A stretch of DNA of 64,000 bases. Origin: Cynocephalus volans. Taxonomy: Eukaryota; Chordata; Mammalia; Dermoptera; Cynocephalidae. Positions 56,301 to 64,000 of the stretch are shown here, in pieces; positions within the stretch are counted from its first letter, which is position 1, and each line of letters begins with the position of its first letter. Under the pieces are notes generated by a model, which did no database searches, was not told the origin of the DNA, and saw only the letters and a program-made list of their open reading frames with translations. The stretch spans positions 16,140,130 through 16,204,129 of the forward strand of contig NC_084475.1 of assembly GCF_027409185.1 (NCBI RefSeq). The letters are read 5' to 3'. A program made the position numbers and the translations under genes.

Positions 56301-56855
56301 GGAGGGAGGCTGGGAGGGCCAGGGAGGAACTGAGGGCTGTTTCCCTGAGGGGGGATAGACCCGCCAGCACCCCACCAGTAGAAAGGGGAAAGGGGCTTGT
56401 GGCTGGCCTCACCAGGCCTCTGTTCCCCACCCTGGGCCTGCAGGAGTCCTGAAAGAAATCCAGAGCACGCTGGAGGGAGACCGAGGGTAAGTCCCTGTTC
56501 AGGCCTGCCAGGAGTGTGCGCAGGGTTCTGGGGGAGGTGTCAGGAGGAGAATGGTGGACGGTGACTCCCCTGTCTTTGCCCATGCAGGAGCTATGGCAAT
56601 TGGCGTTCTCACCGAATGGCCATGGGACACAGCCTCAGCAATGGGGGAGGTAGGGGCTCTGGGCGCTGCTGTGGGAGGGAAAGGAGGAAGAGCCCAGTTC
56701 CCCTCCATGGGGCCCTACAGGCCTTTGGGTCCGTCCCGCCCTGACACATGCCCCGGCTGTTCTGGAAACCACCATGTCTGGGCTCAGGGTGGGCAGCCGA
56801 GGCACCCCGTCCTGCCAGGATGAGCCTGAGCTGCTGTCCTCCCACAGCAGAGTGA
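31013..56855 (+). CDS. LLGL2: LLGL2, lethal giant larvae homolog 2, complete
   Basis: Basolateral polarity protein that opposes the aPKC-PAR6 complex in epithelia. Coding exons: 31013-31087, 39766-39863, 42164-42245, 42552-42667, 43102-43260, 46127-46289, 46440-46572, 46868-46922, 47549-47703, 50929-51146, 51216-51283, 51421-51574, 51729-51833, 52226-52518, 52609-52759, 53230-53380, 54279-54395, 54506-54672, 55055-55319, 55513-55666, 55991-56019, 56226-56273, 56444-56486, 56588-56649 and 56848-56855. The sum is 3069 nt, i.e. 1022 codons plus stop (human about 1020). The start [20 protein letters not shown] has A at -3. WD40-type repeats form the double beta-propeller of the family, for example [16 protein letters not shown] and [20 protein letters not shown]. 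The basic Ser-rich aPKC loop is at residues 641-660. The C-terminus is SLSNGGAE. One unusual stretch, RLGSSF, sits at the 46922/47549 junction. Confidence 0.97.
31310..31500 (+). repeat. MIR
   Basis: ACTGTATGACCTCTGCAAGT and CCTCAGTTTCCCCACCTGTA, near complete. Confidence 0.78.
33269..33435 (-). repeat. CYN-type dimeric SINE, antisense to LLGL2
   Basis: Full dimer on minus; flanks share TATGATTTTTTTTT. It carries the subfamily sequence CCGGTAAGGGGATC just after its T-tract on the plus strand. Confidence 0.82.
33595..33800 (-). mobile_element. MER20 DNA transposon
   Basis: Typical MER20 blocks: TGTGGGGGCTGTCCTGTGCG, TGTCTCCAGACATTGCCAAA and the terminal GGTTGAGAACCACTGG. Nearly full length, in LLGL2 intron 2. 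Confidence 0.85.
34095..34205 (+). repeat. MIR
   Basis: CTATGTGACCTTGGGCAGGT core followed by CTCATCTCTAAGACGC. Confidence 0.7.
34425..34570 (+). repeat. MIR
   Basis: CTATGTGGCCTTAGGATGGT and GAGCCTCAGTTTCTTCACCT. Confidence 0.7.
34800..34849 (+). repeat. 15-bp tandem repeat
   Basis: Three full copies and a partial fourth of a 15-base unit (GCCCCTCCTGCCCAA with one or two changes per copy). In LLGL2 intron 2. Confidence 0.85.
36460..36590 (-). repeat. MIR
   Basis: Reverse core: AGATGAAGCTCAGAAAGGCA and AGCAGCTCACCCAGCT. Confidence 0.55.
36634..36791 (+). repeat. CYN-type dimeric SINE in LLGL2 intron 2
   Basis: Full dimer with short A-tail, flanked by a 15-bp duplication (GGAAAAGAAGGTGGG) just before the element and again after the tail near 36795. 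Confidence 0.85.
37060..37700. mobile_element. Old hAT-type nonautonomous DNA transposon
   Basis: The ends read TGGTCCAATAGGAATATCAT and CAGTAGCTACACATGGCTCA, a familiar mammalian MER pattern. Its AT-rich interior (AATTAATTTTAATAATATAT) matches too. It is split by the MITE at 37197. Confidence 0.45.
37197..37277. mobile_element. Palindromic TA-flanked MITE
   Basis: Inverted ends (GGATACTTCAAAAG and CTTTTTTGAAGTAACC) about 80 bases apart, flanked by TA at 37195-37196 and 37278-37279, as in Tc1/mariner MITEs. It is nested in an older hAT-type element. A related, more decayed copy starts near 38948. Confidence 0.6.
38680..39240 (+). repeat. L1M-like 3' fragment
   Basis: AATGTTCATCAGTAGAGGCC and ATAGTCTTCAGCTGTTCAAA follow the order of old L1M 3' ends. 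TACTTCTGGCTGCGGGAGTG and CACGTTCCACATTTTCTAC appear after the MITE-like copy. Confidence 0.5.
38948..39016. mobile_element. Second, decayed copy of the same MITE
   Basis: The left end GGGTACTTCAAAAAGTTCAC is well kept. The interior (AAAGATTCATATTATCTTCA) and a weak right end (CACACACTTTTCTAAACA) suggest a diverged copy. Confidence 0.4.
40567..40660 (+). repeat. CYN-type SINE, monomer
   Basis: GGCTGGCCGGTTAGCTCAGT head, tRNA-Ile-like anticodon-arm region (GTTATAACACCAAGGTCAAG) and CCAAAATAAAA tail. Flanks show a near match (GCAAGGTACA/GCAAGTTACA). Confidence 0.78.
40728..40869 (+). repeat. CYN-like SINE, variant subfamily
   Basis: Unit 1 reads GGCGCACTTGGTAGAGTGCT, followed by GGGAGTGCGGCGACGCTCCC instead of the usual TGATAACACCAAGGCC. 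Unit 2 is shortened. A perfect 14-bp duplication AAGAGTCAGCCCTG lies at 40714-40727 and 40870-40883. Confidence 0.8.
41147..41331 (-). repeat. CYN-type dimeric SINE with internal insert, antisense
   Basis: Minus-strand dimer with a T-tract of about 20 or more on plus. The duplication CTTGGGTCATC lies at 41136-41146 and 41332-41342. An extra GGGAGTGC...GGGAGTGC block sits in unit 1. Confidence 0.83.
44120..44297 (+). repeat. Young CYN-type dimeric SINE
   Basis: Full dimer, pure A-tail of more than 25 bases, and a perfect 17-bp duplication AAGGGCAGAACAGTTTG (44103-44119, 44298-44314). It is nearly identical to the copy at 21301. Confidence 0.88.
44590..44990 (+). repeat. L1M-like 3' fragment, split by a SINE
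   Basis: CATCTAATTGTCCCACACTT and CAGTATAATTCCAG, with the SINE at 44645-44767 inside. Old and diverged. Confidence 0.5.
44645..44767 (-). repeat. CYN-type SINE, monomer, antisense
   Basis: Minus-strand monomer (GGCTGGTTAGCTCACTTGGG head), A-rich CCAAAAACAACC tail and approximate TATAGAGCT/TATAGGGCT flanks. It splits an older L1-like fragment. Confidence 0.75.
44985..45110 (-). repeat. L1 3' tail
   Basis: TTTATTTTTATTGAAATGTA, TATTTGTGGGGTATAGAGTA and ATGATCAAATCAGGGAAACT: the reversed L1 3' UTR end. Confidence 0.75.
48765..50110 (-). repeat. L2, long, split by a DNA transposon
   Basis: From the 3' end: ACCACGTGCCAGGCCCTGAT, GATGAGGTGGTCAGCGAGGC, GACCTGGGTGCAAAGGCTGA and TAAGGACTTTGGGTTTACTC. 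The rest resumes after the hAT element at 49410-49612. Confidence 0.65.
49410..49612 (+). mobile_element. hAT-Charlie-type nonautonomous element
   Basis: GGGTCTGCAAACTGTTTCGG at the left and GGGCCAGATTTGGCCCCTGG then TGATCTGTTGACCC at the right, with TTCTGCCGTTGTAG inside: a common MER-type element. It splits an L2. Confidence 0.65.
52609..52759 (+). other. LLGL2: LLGL2 exon with the aPKC phosphorylation loop
   Basis: This exon encodes [19 protein letters not shown]. Counting from the initiator Met, serines fall at 641, 645, 649, 653 and 660; Ser653 matches the human LLGL2 numbering I recall for the aPKC site. In the Lgl family the basic stretch binds membrane phosphoinositides, and phosphorylation by aPKC releases the protein. 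The motif is intact here. Confidence 0.9.
52860..53010 (+). repeat. MIR
   Basis: GTGCCTCAGCTTCCTCAAGG and TCATTGTAATACTTACCTTA, between two LLGL2 coding exons. Confidence 0.65.
53585..53720 (+). repeat. MIR
   Basis: GCATGGCCTTGGACACATCA and CCTCTATAAAATGGGGAGAT. Confidence 0.7.
53947..54124 (+). repeat. CYN-type dimeric SINE inserted in a MIR
   Basis: Full dimer with A-tail running into AGAAAGAAAG. The 15-bp duplication AAGAAACTGAGGCTT (53932-53946, 54125-54139) is itself MIR sequence, so the SINE landed inside a minus-strand MIR. Confidence 0.86.
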
Positions 56856-57170
56856 GCAGGACGGGCGTGCAGGCTGCATGATGAACACACACTACTGAGG
56901 GCCCTTCCTCAGAGCCCACCCCCGCCGGAGAGTCCCGGGCACTGGGCCCGCTGGGGGCTGTGAGTGCCCGGTCCCACCTGCTGCTGCTCCTGGCCTCAGG
57001 AGAGAAGAGACCCCGGCCCCTGGGGCTGCCCCTCCCGGGCCTGGTCAACGTTGCACAGTTTTTATTCCTCCCGTTCCCCCTTTTTGTAGTGGGCTGGGTT
57101 TTAAATTATAAATTTTAACTGCCTCTGGGTGAGTTTTTAATAATAAACACCTTATTACCTCTTCACTGGA
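56856..57170 (+). terminator. LLGL2 3' UTR and poly(A) signals
   Basis: The stop codon TGA is at 56853-56855. A GC-rich UTR turns AT-rich near 57.1 kb, with AATAAA at 57142-57147 (part of TAATAATAAACACC). Cleavage is expected near 57165. A second AATAAA at 57363-57368 could serve a longer form. Confidence 0.7.
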
Positions 57171-57614
57171 CTGATCCAATGACTAATTTTTCAATTGCCT
57201 AGAAATTTTTCATATAAATGGAAAGCCTCAGCTGGGACCTTGCCCCCTGGGGTTTGTCCCCTGAGCCAGGCTGGTGCTGAGGAGAAGCTGTTTTTTAAGC
57301 CGTGTGAATGAGAGCAAGCTGTGCGCAGTGGCCTCTGAACGCTGCTGCGCCTTCTCTTTGGGAATAAATGGCAAATGTGAACCGTCTTGAGTCTGTCTGA
57401 CCTGTGTCCCTGGGTTGGCCACATCGGGACTCCCCTCGCTGCCCCTGGCTGGCCTTCCCCTGTCAGGAGGGGAAAACACCCATAGTATCTCAGACCTGGT
57501 GGTTTCTTTGGAAACCCAGGGTGGCGCTGAGGTGGGGACAGTGCCCAGAGATGAGGCTGCCCCCCTGGTGAGAGGCTGATGTGAACAGCTGGGCAGGGCT
57601 ACAACAGCCAGAGG

Positions 57615-58330
57615 ACTCGGAGTGTGTCTTTATTCACCCATCTGTAGTGCACATACTGTGTGCCAGGCACTTGGGGTGGCCAAGACAGATGTGGTCCCAG
57701 CCCTCGTGAGGCTCTCTGTCCTCACAGTGCAGCAGGTGCCGGGACGAGGGAAGCCCAGGTGCCTGTGAGAAGTGCACCTGGTTCGGCCTTACGCTGTGAC
57801 CTGAGAGAGGACCGGGAGCTGGCTGGGCAGAGGGCCTGTGAGTGGGCAGTGTTCTGGACAGAGGGGACCACAGTGTGTGAGGACTTGTCCACTTGCTGTG
57901 GGAAGTGGTGGAAAGCTGCAGGAGACTCGTGGGGCAGAGGGAGCTGCCGCATGCGACAGGAGCCCACCCCGCCTGGGCTGAGCACCAGGCCCTGTGATGG
58001 ATGCACCCCAGGGGGGCCTTCACCCGCCCTCCATCTGGGACACATCCAGATTGCTCTTCAGATTTTGGAACTTGGCCACCTAACCATCCCTCATTTCTCC
58101 TTGGGGGGTGTGGAGGGGGTTACTGAGGTGGGCAGCCTGAGAACCATGAGGAAGGCAGAGGAACAGTTCCCCAAAGGGAAGAGGAGCCCTTAACCTGGAA
58201 GAAGTGAGGGAGAGATGCTGGGCGGACAAACAAGCCATGTGACCAGAGGGTGACACCGTGGAGGCATCTGAAGGGTTTTAAGCAAGGAAGGGCTGTGCTG
58301 AGATTTATTCTTCTAGAGATCAGACTCATT
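57615..58330 (-). repeat. L2 pieces
   Basis: CATACTGTGTGCCAGGCACT with CCAGCCCTCGTGAGGCTCTC at the left, and GGGTTTTAAGCAAGGAAGGG at the right, in reversed L2 order. The middle is unassigned. Confidence 0.55.
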
Positions 58331-58342
58331 CAGATCTTAGTG

Positions 58343-58416
58343 AAGGGTTAGCCAGTTAGCTCAGTTGGTTAAGCACAGTGTCGGAATACCAAAGTCAAGG
58401 GTTTGGATCCACTTGT
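58343..58416 (+). repeat. CYN-type SINE fragment inside MIR-like DNA
   Basis: GTTAGCTCAGTTGGTTAAGC head and AAAGTCAAGGGTTTGGATCC; the 3' tail is lost. It is followed directly by MIR core sequence (GACTTGGGCAAGTTACTTAC). Confidence 0.65.
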
Positions 58417-58753
58417 GTGACTTGGGCAAGTTACTTACCTGCTCTGCAGTCCCTTTCTTCTGCAAAACGGGTATGTCCCTCGTGGTTCATATGAGTCCAT
58501 GAGGTTCATGATGAGGGTGCACAAGACTCTCATCAGGACAAGAATAACATCTTAGAATTCTATGCTCAGGCTGTCTTGATTTCTTATCATAAAAGAAACT
58601 AAGCTTTACCGCTTATACTTCAGGTTGACACTGGGGTCTTCAGTCTGTAGGTCAGAGGATCATGCACCAAAAGTGCTCAAGGCGGGAGGGGAACATCCCA
58701 ACCCAGAGCTAGACAGTACCCCGCTCCCCTTCAGCACAGGGAGACTTGTGTGT

Positions 58754-58924
58754 TGTTGTTGTTTTTATTAAAGATGACCGGTAAGGGGATCTTAACTCTT
58801 GACTTGGTGTTGTCAGCACCACGTTCTCCCAAGTGAGCTAACCAGCCATCCCTATATAGGGATCCGAACCCATGGCCTTGGTGTTATCAGCACCGCACTC
58901 TCCCAAGTGAGCCACGGCCACCCT
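58754..58924 (-). repeat. CYN-type dimeric SINE, antisense
   Basis: Minus-strand dimer with a shortened middle, flanked by CTTGTGTG on both sides. It has the same CCGGTAAGGGGATC stretch as the other antisense copies. Confidence 0.78.
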
Positions 58925-59649
58925 CTTGTGTGAGTTTCTGACTGTGAATTTAAAGGGATATACAGCTTGTTTTATCCAGCTAGCTAAACTAACTCACAAA
59001 AGGACAAGTGACATGAAGTTTCCTGCCAGGAGACCAAGAACTGAAGATAATGGTGACAATGTGAGCACCAGTGAATCAGGAGAAATGGCAGAGCCTGTGT
59101 GTCCGGGGCTCGGAGTAGCTTCGTGGCTGCGACAATGTTCTGGCTGATGAGATTGCACAAGAAGCCGACGACAACACACACCCCTGAGAGTGGATTTACT
59201 CCCATTAGCAAGAGCTTTGCCTTAAGTGCACTGTGCTTTGAAGTGTTAGCTAATGTCAGTGGTTTGCATATTTCAGTTCTAAGAAAACATTCTCATACTG
59301 GGAGTGTGAGATGAACGATTTTATTGATGGGTGTGCATGACAGAAGGGCTCGGCATCCTCTTCTCTAGAAAGCGAATGGGAGTGAAGCTGGGCTGGCACA
59401 GGGAGCAGCGTTGGGGGTCTTGCAGCAGTCCAGGGAGAGGTGACAGTGATGGCGAAATGGAGGCACTGAGAGATTTGGAGGACAAGGACCACTGCCAGAT
59501 GGGAGAAGGCGAGTAAGTGGGAGGGGTCCCTGCTGATTCCTGGGGCCATGAAGATGTGCATAGTGGGCAACTGGATTCATGGTCTGAGACTTGGATCTGA
59601 GGGTCTTGGGCATCCAAAGAGGTGGGGCACTTCGATTTTGAAGTCAGGC

Positions 59650-59830
59650 AGATCTAGCCCTTGAACACTGGCTTTTCCAGTGACTGGCTCTGTGACCTTG
59701 GGTACATGATCTCACTCCTGTGCCTTAGTTTGCTTGTCTGTAAAATGAGGGATAATAATCAGACCTACCCCAAGGGTTGTACAGATGAAATGAGAGCATG
59801 TAAAGTCATACAGCACCTGGCTCCTAGTAA
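59650..59830 (+). repeat. MIR
   Basis: TGGCTCTGTGACCTTGGGTA and TGCTTGTCTGTAAAATGAGG, near full length. Confidence 0.78.
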
Positions 59831-60229
59831 ACACCCAACCAAAGGAGGTGAGAGTTACTGTGGATGGTGGGTGAGGTCGGGTGGGGAGGAGACAGCTCTG
59901 GGAAGGAGAGAGTGTGGATGGAGTTGGGAGAGTGCCCGGCAAACAGCCCCAAGGAGGAGCGCACAACACTCACTGGAGAGCAAAGCAGGCAAAAGAAGTG
60001 AAGGGGACAAGAAGGAGCCAGAGGAGAGAACCCCGCTTGGGGGTGAGGCCTCTTGTCCCTGGAGTCAGGATCATCCAGGTGGCCCCCTGAAGGTTGTTCA
60101 AGGTCACACAGCCAGGAGGTGGAGTGGTGCAGCTGGATGGGGGACCAAGGCTGTCTGGTTCCTGAGCTGATTCCCAGCAAAAGCACTGTGGAGCCCCACA
60201 GTGTGGGTTCAGCAGAATAGTAGGTACTA

Positions 60230-60400
60230 AGGGTCAAGAAACCTGAGTTTGGTCTCCAGTTCCTCATTTACAAGCTGCATCCTTAAGCTGCTTAACCTCT
60301 CTGAGTCATTTTCTTATCTGTGAAATGGGACCATATCCCCTTTCTAGGGTTAAGGACAGTTTAAATGAAATGATACTTGGGAAGGAAAGGGAGGCTCAGA
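60230..60400 (+). repeat. MIR
   Basis: CTGCTTAACCTCTCTGAGTC and TTATCTGTGAAATGGGACC. Confidence 0.7.
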
Positions 60401-60600
60401 GGGTAAGAAACTGGCCATGCCCACCCAGCTGGATCAGATACAAGCTCTGGCCCAGGCCAACAGGAAGGCAGGAGAACGGAGAGGGGCACAGAGTTCACTG
60501 TCTGCTCCCAGAGCTGGAGAGCTTGTCTCAAGAGCACACAGGACACGTTGTCATGGGGCAATTGAGGAACTAGAGCTCTGTTTGTAGTGATGTTGGCTCC

Positions 60601-61025
60601 TGTTAAATAAAATTGATAGGGGGTCACTGGGATGAACTGAGCTTCTGCACTGGGCCCAACACACCAGCAAAACTGGAGTCACTCATGCTAAAGTTCCACA
60701 TCACTGAGCCCAAAGCACATTGTTTATTTGACCTTCTAAGAAATCAGCAGAGAGAGATAATAGCCAAATTCCCAAAAGGTCCAGTTTAAGCTGGCATGAT
60801 CAGAAAGTCCCCTCCACTACAACGTTTACAAGGAAAGTAACTTTGAAATAACCAATCTGCTTTTTGTTATTTCTGCTGTCCTTAACCCTTTTCTGTCTAC
60901 AAAGCCAACCTCTTCTGTTCAGCTCATTGGAACACTTCTTTTATGGAATCAAGTGTTGCCAATTCTAGAATTGCAAATAAAAGCCACTTGAGATCTTTAA
61001 ACTTGTTGTAATTTTGTGTTTGGAC
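60601..61025 (+). mobile_element. Solo LTR fossil, probably ERV class I
   Basis: An LTR-like block beginning TGTTAAATAAAATTG, with AATAACCAATCTGC upstream of a poly(A) signal region (GCAAATAAAAGCC) near 60973. No internal retroviral region is seen next to it, so it is a solo LTR. Clearly old and diverged; family name uncertain. Confidence 0.45.
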
Positions 61026-61059
61026 ACTCCTCACACTCATTCTCCATCTGTCCCTTTGG

Positions 61060-61240
61060 TGCCAAACTGCCTGGGCTGGCATCCCAGCTCTGACACTGTG
61101 TGCCTCAGTAGTATCATCCATAAAATGGGAATCCTTAGAGCACCTACCTCTTAGAGTGCTTTCAAGGATTAAATGAATTCGTAGCAAAGTGCTTAAAACA
61201 GCGCCTGGCACATCATAAGCCCTGAAGTGCTAGCTATTGG
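61060..61240 (+). repeat. MIR
   Basis: GCATCCCAGCTCTGACACTG, CATCCATAAAATGGGAATCC and AGCGCCTGGCACATCATAAG. Confidence 0.75.
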
Positions 61241-61481
61241 CTATTATTATTGTTGTTTGCCCAGGACAAAACAGTGAGCTCTTTCTCTGTATTATCTTTA
61301 TGAAACAGTGCACATGTCACAGGAGTGCAACTCGACAAACCCCCACAAACTGGACGAACAGCACCACCCACATCCCGGAGGCCCCCTCCTGCCCCCTTCT
61401 AGTCACTACCAACCTCAGGGGGTAGCACTCTCTAGACGACTTTGCCTGTTTTTGTATTTTATAGAGTGGCTACTTTTTTTG

Positions 61482-61601
61482 TGCCTGTTTTTTTTTTTTT
61501 TTTGAAACAATTGATTTTACACATCTGTGAAGTACAGCATTGAATATCAATACCCATGTGCAACATGTGATGCTCAAATTAGGATAATTAGTATATTCAA
61601 C
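61482..61601 (-). repeat. L1 3' tail
   Basis: T-tract, then AATTGATTTTACACATCTGT and GATGCTCAAATTAGGATAAT, a diverged reversed L1 3' end. Confidence 0.6.
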
Positions 61602-62163
61602 TGGCTTCTTTCGCTCCCTGTTCTGTTTGCAAGATTATTCATGTTGTTCCTTGCAGTTGTAGATAGTTCCCAATGCTGTGTAATAATTCACTGTGTGAAC
61701 ACCTCATCCTACGTCCTGCTTTCTGCAAGAGAAACAAGCCTTCTGAATAACATCACCCTTTGCCCCATCAGAGTTGGTGGTGGTGGGGTACAGCTTACAG
61801 ACCTCTACAGGCTGATGTTACCCATGAGCTTGTGGTCTTTTGGGACAGCTGCCTCCCTCTCAAGAAGGCTGCTCAAGAAGGCTGCCCCCTTGAGCATGCA
61901 GAATGCAAAGGTCGAGTCACTTTCAAATTGTCGTTCAATCAGTCCCCTGGGCTGTGACTGGCCCTCCCTGGTAAGGTGAATGATTGCAGCAGCTCCACCC
62001 AGGTCTGAGGTTGGTCCTAGGAGGTGCTCACAGAGATGGCATGAGGTACGTACCAGCTGACTGGAGAGCATTCTGAGGGAATGTGCCAGCAAATTAGTGC
62101 ACCATAGTTTAAAGAATTCCTTACCGATAGATTTGTATATCTGAAGTAGGTGCTGCCTTCGTC

Positions 62164-62250
62164 TCTTTTATAGAATCCGAACCCGTGGCGCGAGCGTCGC
62201 CGTGCTCCCAGCACCGTACTCTCCCCAGTGCATCACGGGCTCAGCCCTCT
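62164..62250 (-). repeat. CYN-like SINE of the variant subfamily, partial
   Basis: On minus, GCTGGGAGCACGGCGACGCT followed by CGGGTTCGG, which pairs it with the copy at 40728. Unit 2 is missing. Confidence 0.65.
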
Positions 62251-62680
62251 TTTTTTGCTTAAACTACAAACATCACTGGAATATAATTTCACCAGTACCC
62301 AAGTAGAATCAATTCCTAGAAGGAGGAATTGCCGAACCATAGGGTATGCGCATTTCTAATTTTGAGATTTGCTGGAATATTATGCAGCTATAAAAAAAAG
62401 GGGGGGGGAAACTCTTTATGTATCATGAAATCTCCAAGTTAAACTAAGTGAAAAAGCAAAGTGAAGACTCAGGAGCTAGACAAGCTTCCACTTGTTCTAA
62501 AAGGAAAAAATGAAATGAATTAGTTTTTCTCTGCATGGATAGTTCTGGAAAACACAGAAATGGGTAAACCGCACAGGAAAATTGGGTAGCTGAGGATCAG
62601 GAATGGAAGGTTTTTATCTTGTGAATTTTGAACTACGTTAATGTGTTACCTGTTCAAAACATAAATATTTAAACACACAC
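62250..62680. repeat. L1M-like fragments
   Basis: TCCTAGAAGGAGGAATTGCC and GGGTATGCGCATTTCTAATT, then GAATATTATGCAGCTATAAA and AAGTGAAAAAGCAAAG. Pieces of old L1 elements. Confidence 0.5.
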
Positions 62681-62686
62681 ACACAT

Positions 62687-62750
62687 TAATACCAAGGTCA
62701 AATGTTCAGATCCTCAAACTGGCCAGCTGCCAAAATCCAAACAAAAACAA
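62687..62750 (+). repeat. CYN-type SINE remnant
   Basis: 3' part of a monomer: AATACCAAGGTCAAATGTTC, then GGCCAGCTGCCAAAAT and a CA-rich tail. The head is absent. Confidence 0.5.
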
Positions 62751-62969
62751 CAACAAAAAAATCCACAAATATTGGGGCAATTGGGGATTTACAGGGTGTG
62801 GTTGTGTTTATGAGTTCAAGGGGAACCACAAGCATTTGTTTAAACCAGTTCAAGGTGTACATTTATGTTTTATGCACTTTTTGGTAAATTATATTTCACA
62901 ATGGAAAAGAACAAAAAAACTAACAAAACTCATTAAGTGCTTGCTGTGTTGCCATGGTGGGCCTGCTCC

Positions 62970-63398
62970 CAGCCTCCTGGAGCCCCCAGGACCAGGAAGA
63001 GGCCCAAACAGGTTCACTCTGCCCCACTGGGCAAGCAGTGAGGCGGGAGCCCCTCAGTCTGGCCCGGTGTGCCCGGCTGGCCTGGCTGGCAGCGACTCGC
63101 GGGCAGCACGGTTGCCCTGTCGGCGGCCTTTGTCTGCAGCTGCAGCGTCTCCTCTTTCCTGGGCGGCCTCTGCTCCATTGTTGGCCGAGGGGGTCAGGAC
63201 CCGCCCCACCTGCATTATTGATGCTGGTGCGTAAGGCGGAAGCCCCTGGGGGTAGATTGAGCCTGTAGCCCCCGCCAGAGCAGAGCTGCGGTGGCGGTGG
63301 CACGCTGCCGAGACAGCCGAGGGCGCCTGCAGGCATCCAGATCCCCGGGAAGGGGAGCCAGCCGGGGCGTCGGGAAGCCGGTCTTCTCTGGGCCGGCC
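62970..63398 (+). promoter_or_regulatory. CpG-rich 5' region of the MYO15B gene
   Basis: CpG density rises sharply at about 62.95 kb and continues into the ORF. No TATA box is evident. ORFs in all frames here are expected from GC-rich DNA. It may be promoter plus 5' UTR; a spliced upstream exon cannot be excluded. Confidence 0.45.
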
Positions 63399-64000
63399 AT
63401 GGGCAGGAGCAAGGGCAAAGTGCCCCAGCACCCGGCGAGACCCGGGAGGCCGGCGTCGGGGGAGCAGGGGTCCGGGTCGGCCAGCGCGGACGGCGCGCCC
63501 GGTCGGGAACGACGACCCGGCCGCGACAAGGCTCACCTGGCGAAACCAGACACGGAGCCCGACACCGACGGAGGCCAGGGGACCGCTGGTGGCCGCAGGG
63601 AGCTCACCGGTGAAGGGAATGGAGACGGCAGACGGCCAAGGGCTGGGTCGCCACTGGAGGCCCAGGAGAGACGCAGCACGCGGCGTCGGGGACGCGGGCC
63701 CAAGGAGAGCGGCGAGCCCGGGGACAGCCGTGGGGGGCCCCTGGGAGAGGAAAGCCTGCCCCGAGGAGAAGGGCGGACAGGCGAGCGCAGTCAACGCAGA
63801 AGAAAAGGAAAAGATCGGGGACCCTCAGCCCGAAGGAGCCGCCGACAGACCCGGAGCCTCGATGGGGACACATCGGGCGGGGACGGAGGCAGCTCCTGCC
63901 CGGACAGCGAAGCCCGCGCGGCCCAGGAGAGCGGTAGCCAGAGCGGCGGGACCCCGGAGCTGCGGCCCAAGCGGGAGCCAAGGGACACGGGCTCAGAAGA
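63399..64000 (+). CDS. MYO15B: MYO15B-like N-terminal extension, partial (runs off right edge)
   Basis: An open frame starts at ATG 63399 (MGRSKGKVPQHPARPGRP; G at -3 and +4) and stays open for 602 bases to the window end, about 200 codons. The product is very rich in Arg, Gly, Ser, Glu and Pro, with clusters such as RRRKGKDRGPSARRSRRQTR. It is surely disordered, with no domain visible. The call rests on synteny (MYO15B follows LLGL2 in human and mouse) and on the long disordered region before the motor domain of myosin XV proteins. The motor, IQ, MyTH4 and FERM parts would lie beyond the edge. In human the gene has at times been called a pseudogene; here the frame is open as far as seen. The name is an inference; the ORF is directly visible. 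Confidence 0.7.
   Translation, partial: MGRSKGKVPQHPARPGRPASGEQGSGSASADGAPGRERRPGRDKAHLAKPDTEPDTDGGQGTAGGRRELTGEGNGDGRRPRAGSPLEAQERRSTRRRGRGPKESGEPGDSRGGPLGEESLPRGEGRTGERSQRRRKGKDRGPSARRSRRQTRSLDGDTSGGDGGSSCPDSEARAAQESGSQSGGTPELRPKREPRDTGSE

Larger units (their letters stand above)
57171..62960. other. LLGL2-MYO15B intergenic region, repeat-rich
   Basis: I see no gene here. It is a mosaic of L2 minus-strand pieces (57.6-57.9, 58.1-58.3, 59.4-59.6 kb), MIRs (59.7, 60.3, 61.1 kb), four SINE copies or fragments, one LTR fossil (60.6-61.0 kb) and L1-like fragments (61.5 and 62.3-62.7 kb). The only unassigned stretches are short. Confidence 0.65.

Noticed and set aside
62650-62690. CA-rich ACACACACAC run
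   Set aside because: Only a few units; too short to call a microsatellite.
63054-63794. 246-codon ORF on the minus strand
   Set aside because: It is the antisense shadow of CpG-rich DNA and the MYO15B-like plus-strand frame. It has no domain, and stop codons are rare in such DNA.

Overview
The window is mammalian nuclear DNA: split genes with GT-AG introns, CpG-island promoters and dense ancient mammalian repeats (MIR, L2, L1M, MER20, MER5A). It also carries about a dozen copies of a tRNA-Ile-like SINE, as monomers and as dimers of two tRNA-like units. As I recall, this architecture matches the CYN SINEs of colugos (Dermoptera), so a flying lemur such as Galeopterus or Cynocephalus is the best guess. 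The gene order CASKIN2 / TSEN54 / LLGL2 / MYO15B is that of human 17q25.1. The orthology calls rest on recalled human protein sequences and on exon lengths and phases that close exactly; no search was run.

Layout. 1-10.7 kb: CASKIN2 on the minus strand, with 16 coding exons (first 631 codons: ankyrin repeats, SH3, SAM1 and most of SAM2), cut by the left edge, and a CpG-island promoter near 10.3-10.7 kb. 11.4-18.9 kb: complete TSEN54 on the plus strand, 11 coding exons and 526 codons. 19.6-57.2 kb: complete LLGL2 on the plus strand, with a CpG-island promoter at 19.6-20.5 kb, very long introns 1 and 2, 25 coding exons and 1022 codons. 57.2-62.9 kb: gene-free, repeat-filled DNA with one LTR fossil. 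63.0-64.0 kb: CpG island and the first about 200 codons of a gene running off the right edge, placed as MYO15B by synteny and composition.

The four genes are not an operon and serve different jobs: CASKIN2 is a multidomain scaffold, TSEN54 a tRNA-splicing endonuclease subunit, LLGL2 a basolateral polarity protein and MYO15B an unconventional myosin. CASKIN2 and TSEN54 are head to head with about 0.9-1.2 kb between promoters.

The most interesting items are a possible HNF1 + TATA alternative promoter just upstream of the first LLGL2 coding exon; several SINE subtypes with clean target-site duplications, including two dimers side by side; antisense SINEs that place a T-tract and splice-like signals in LLGL2 introns; a small palindromic TA-flanked MITE inside an older DNA transposon; an unexplained GC-rich patch beside an L1 tail; and a short divergent stretch at one LLGL2 exon junction. 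I found no convincing new multi-gene system.
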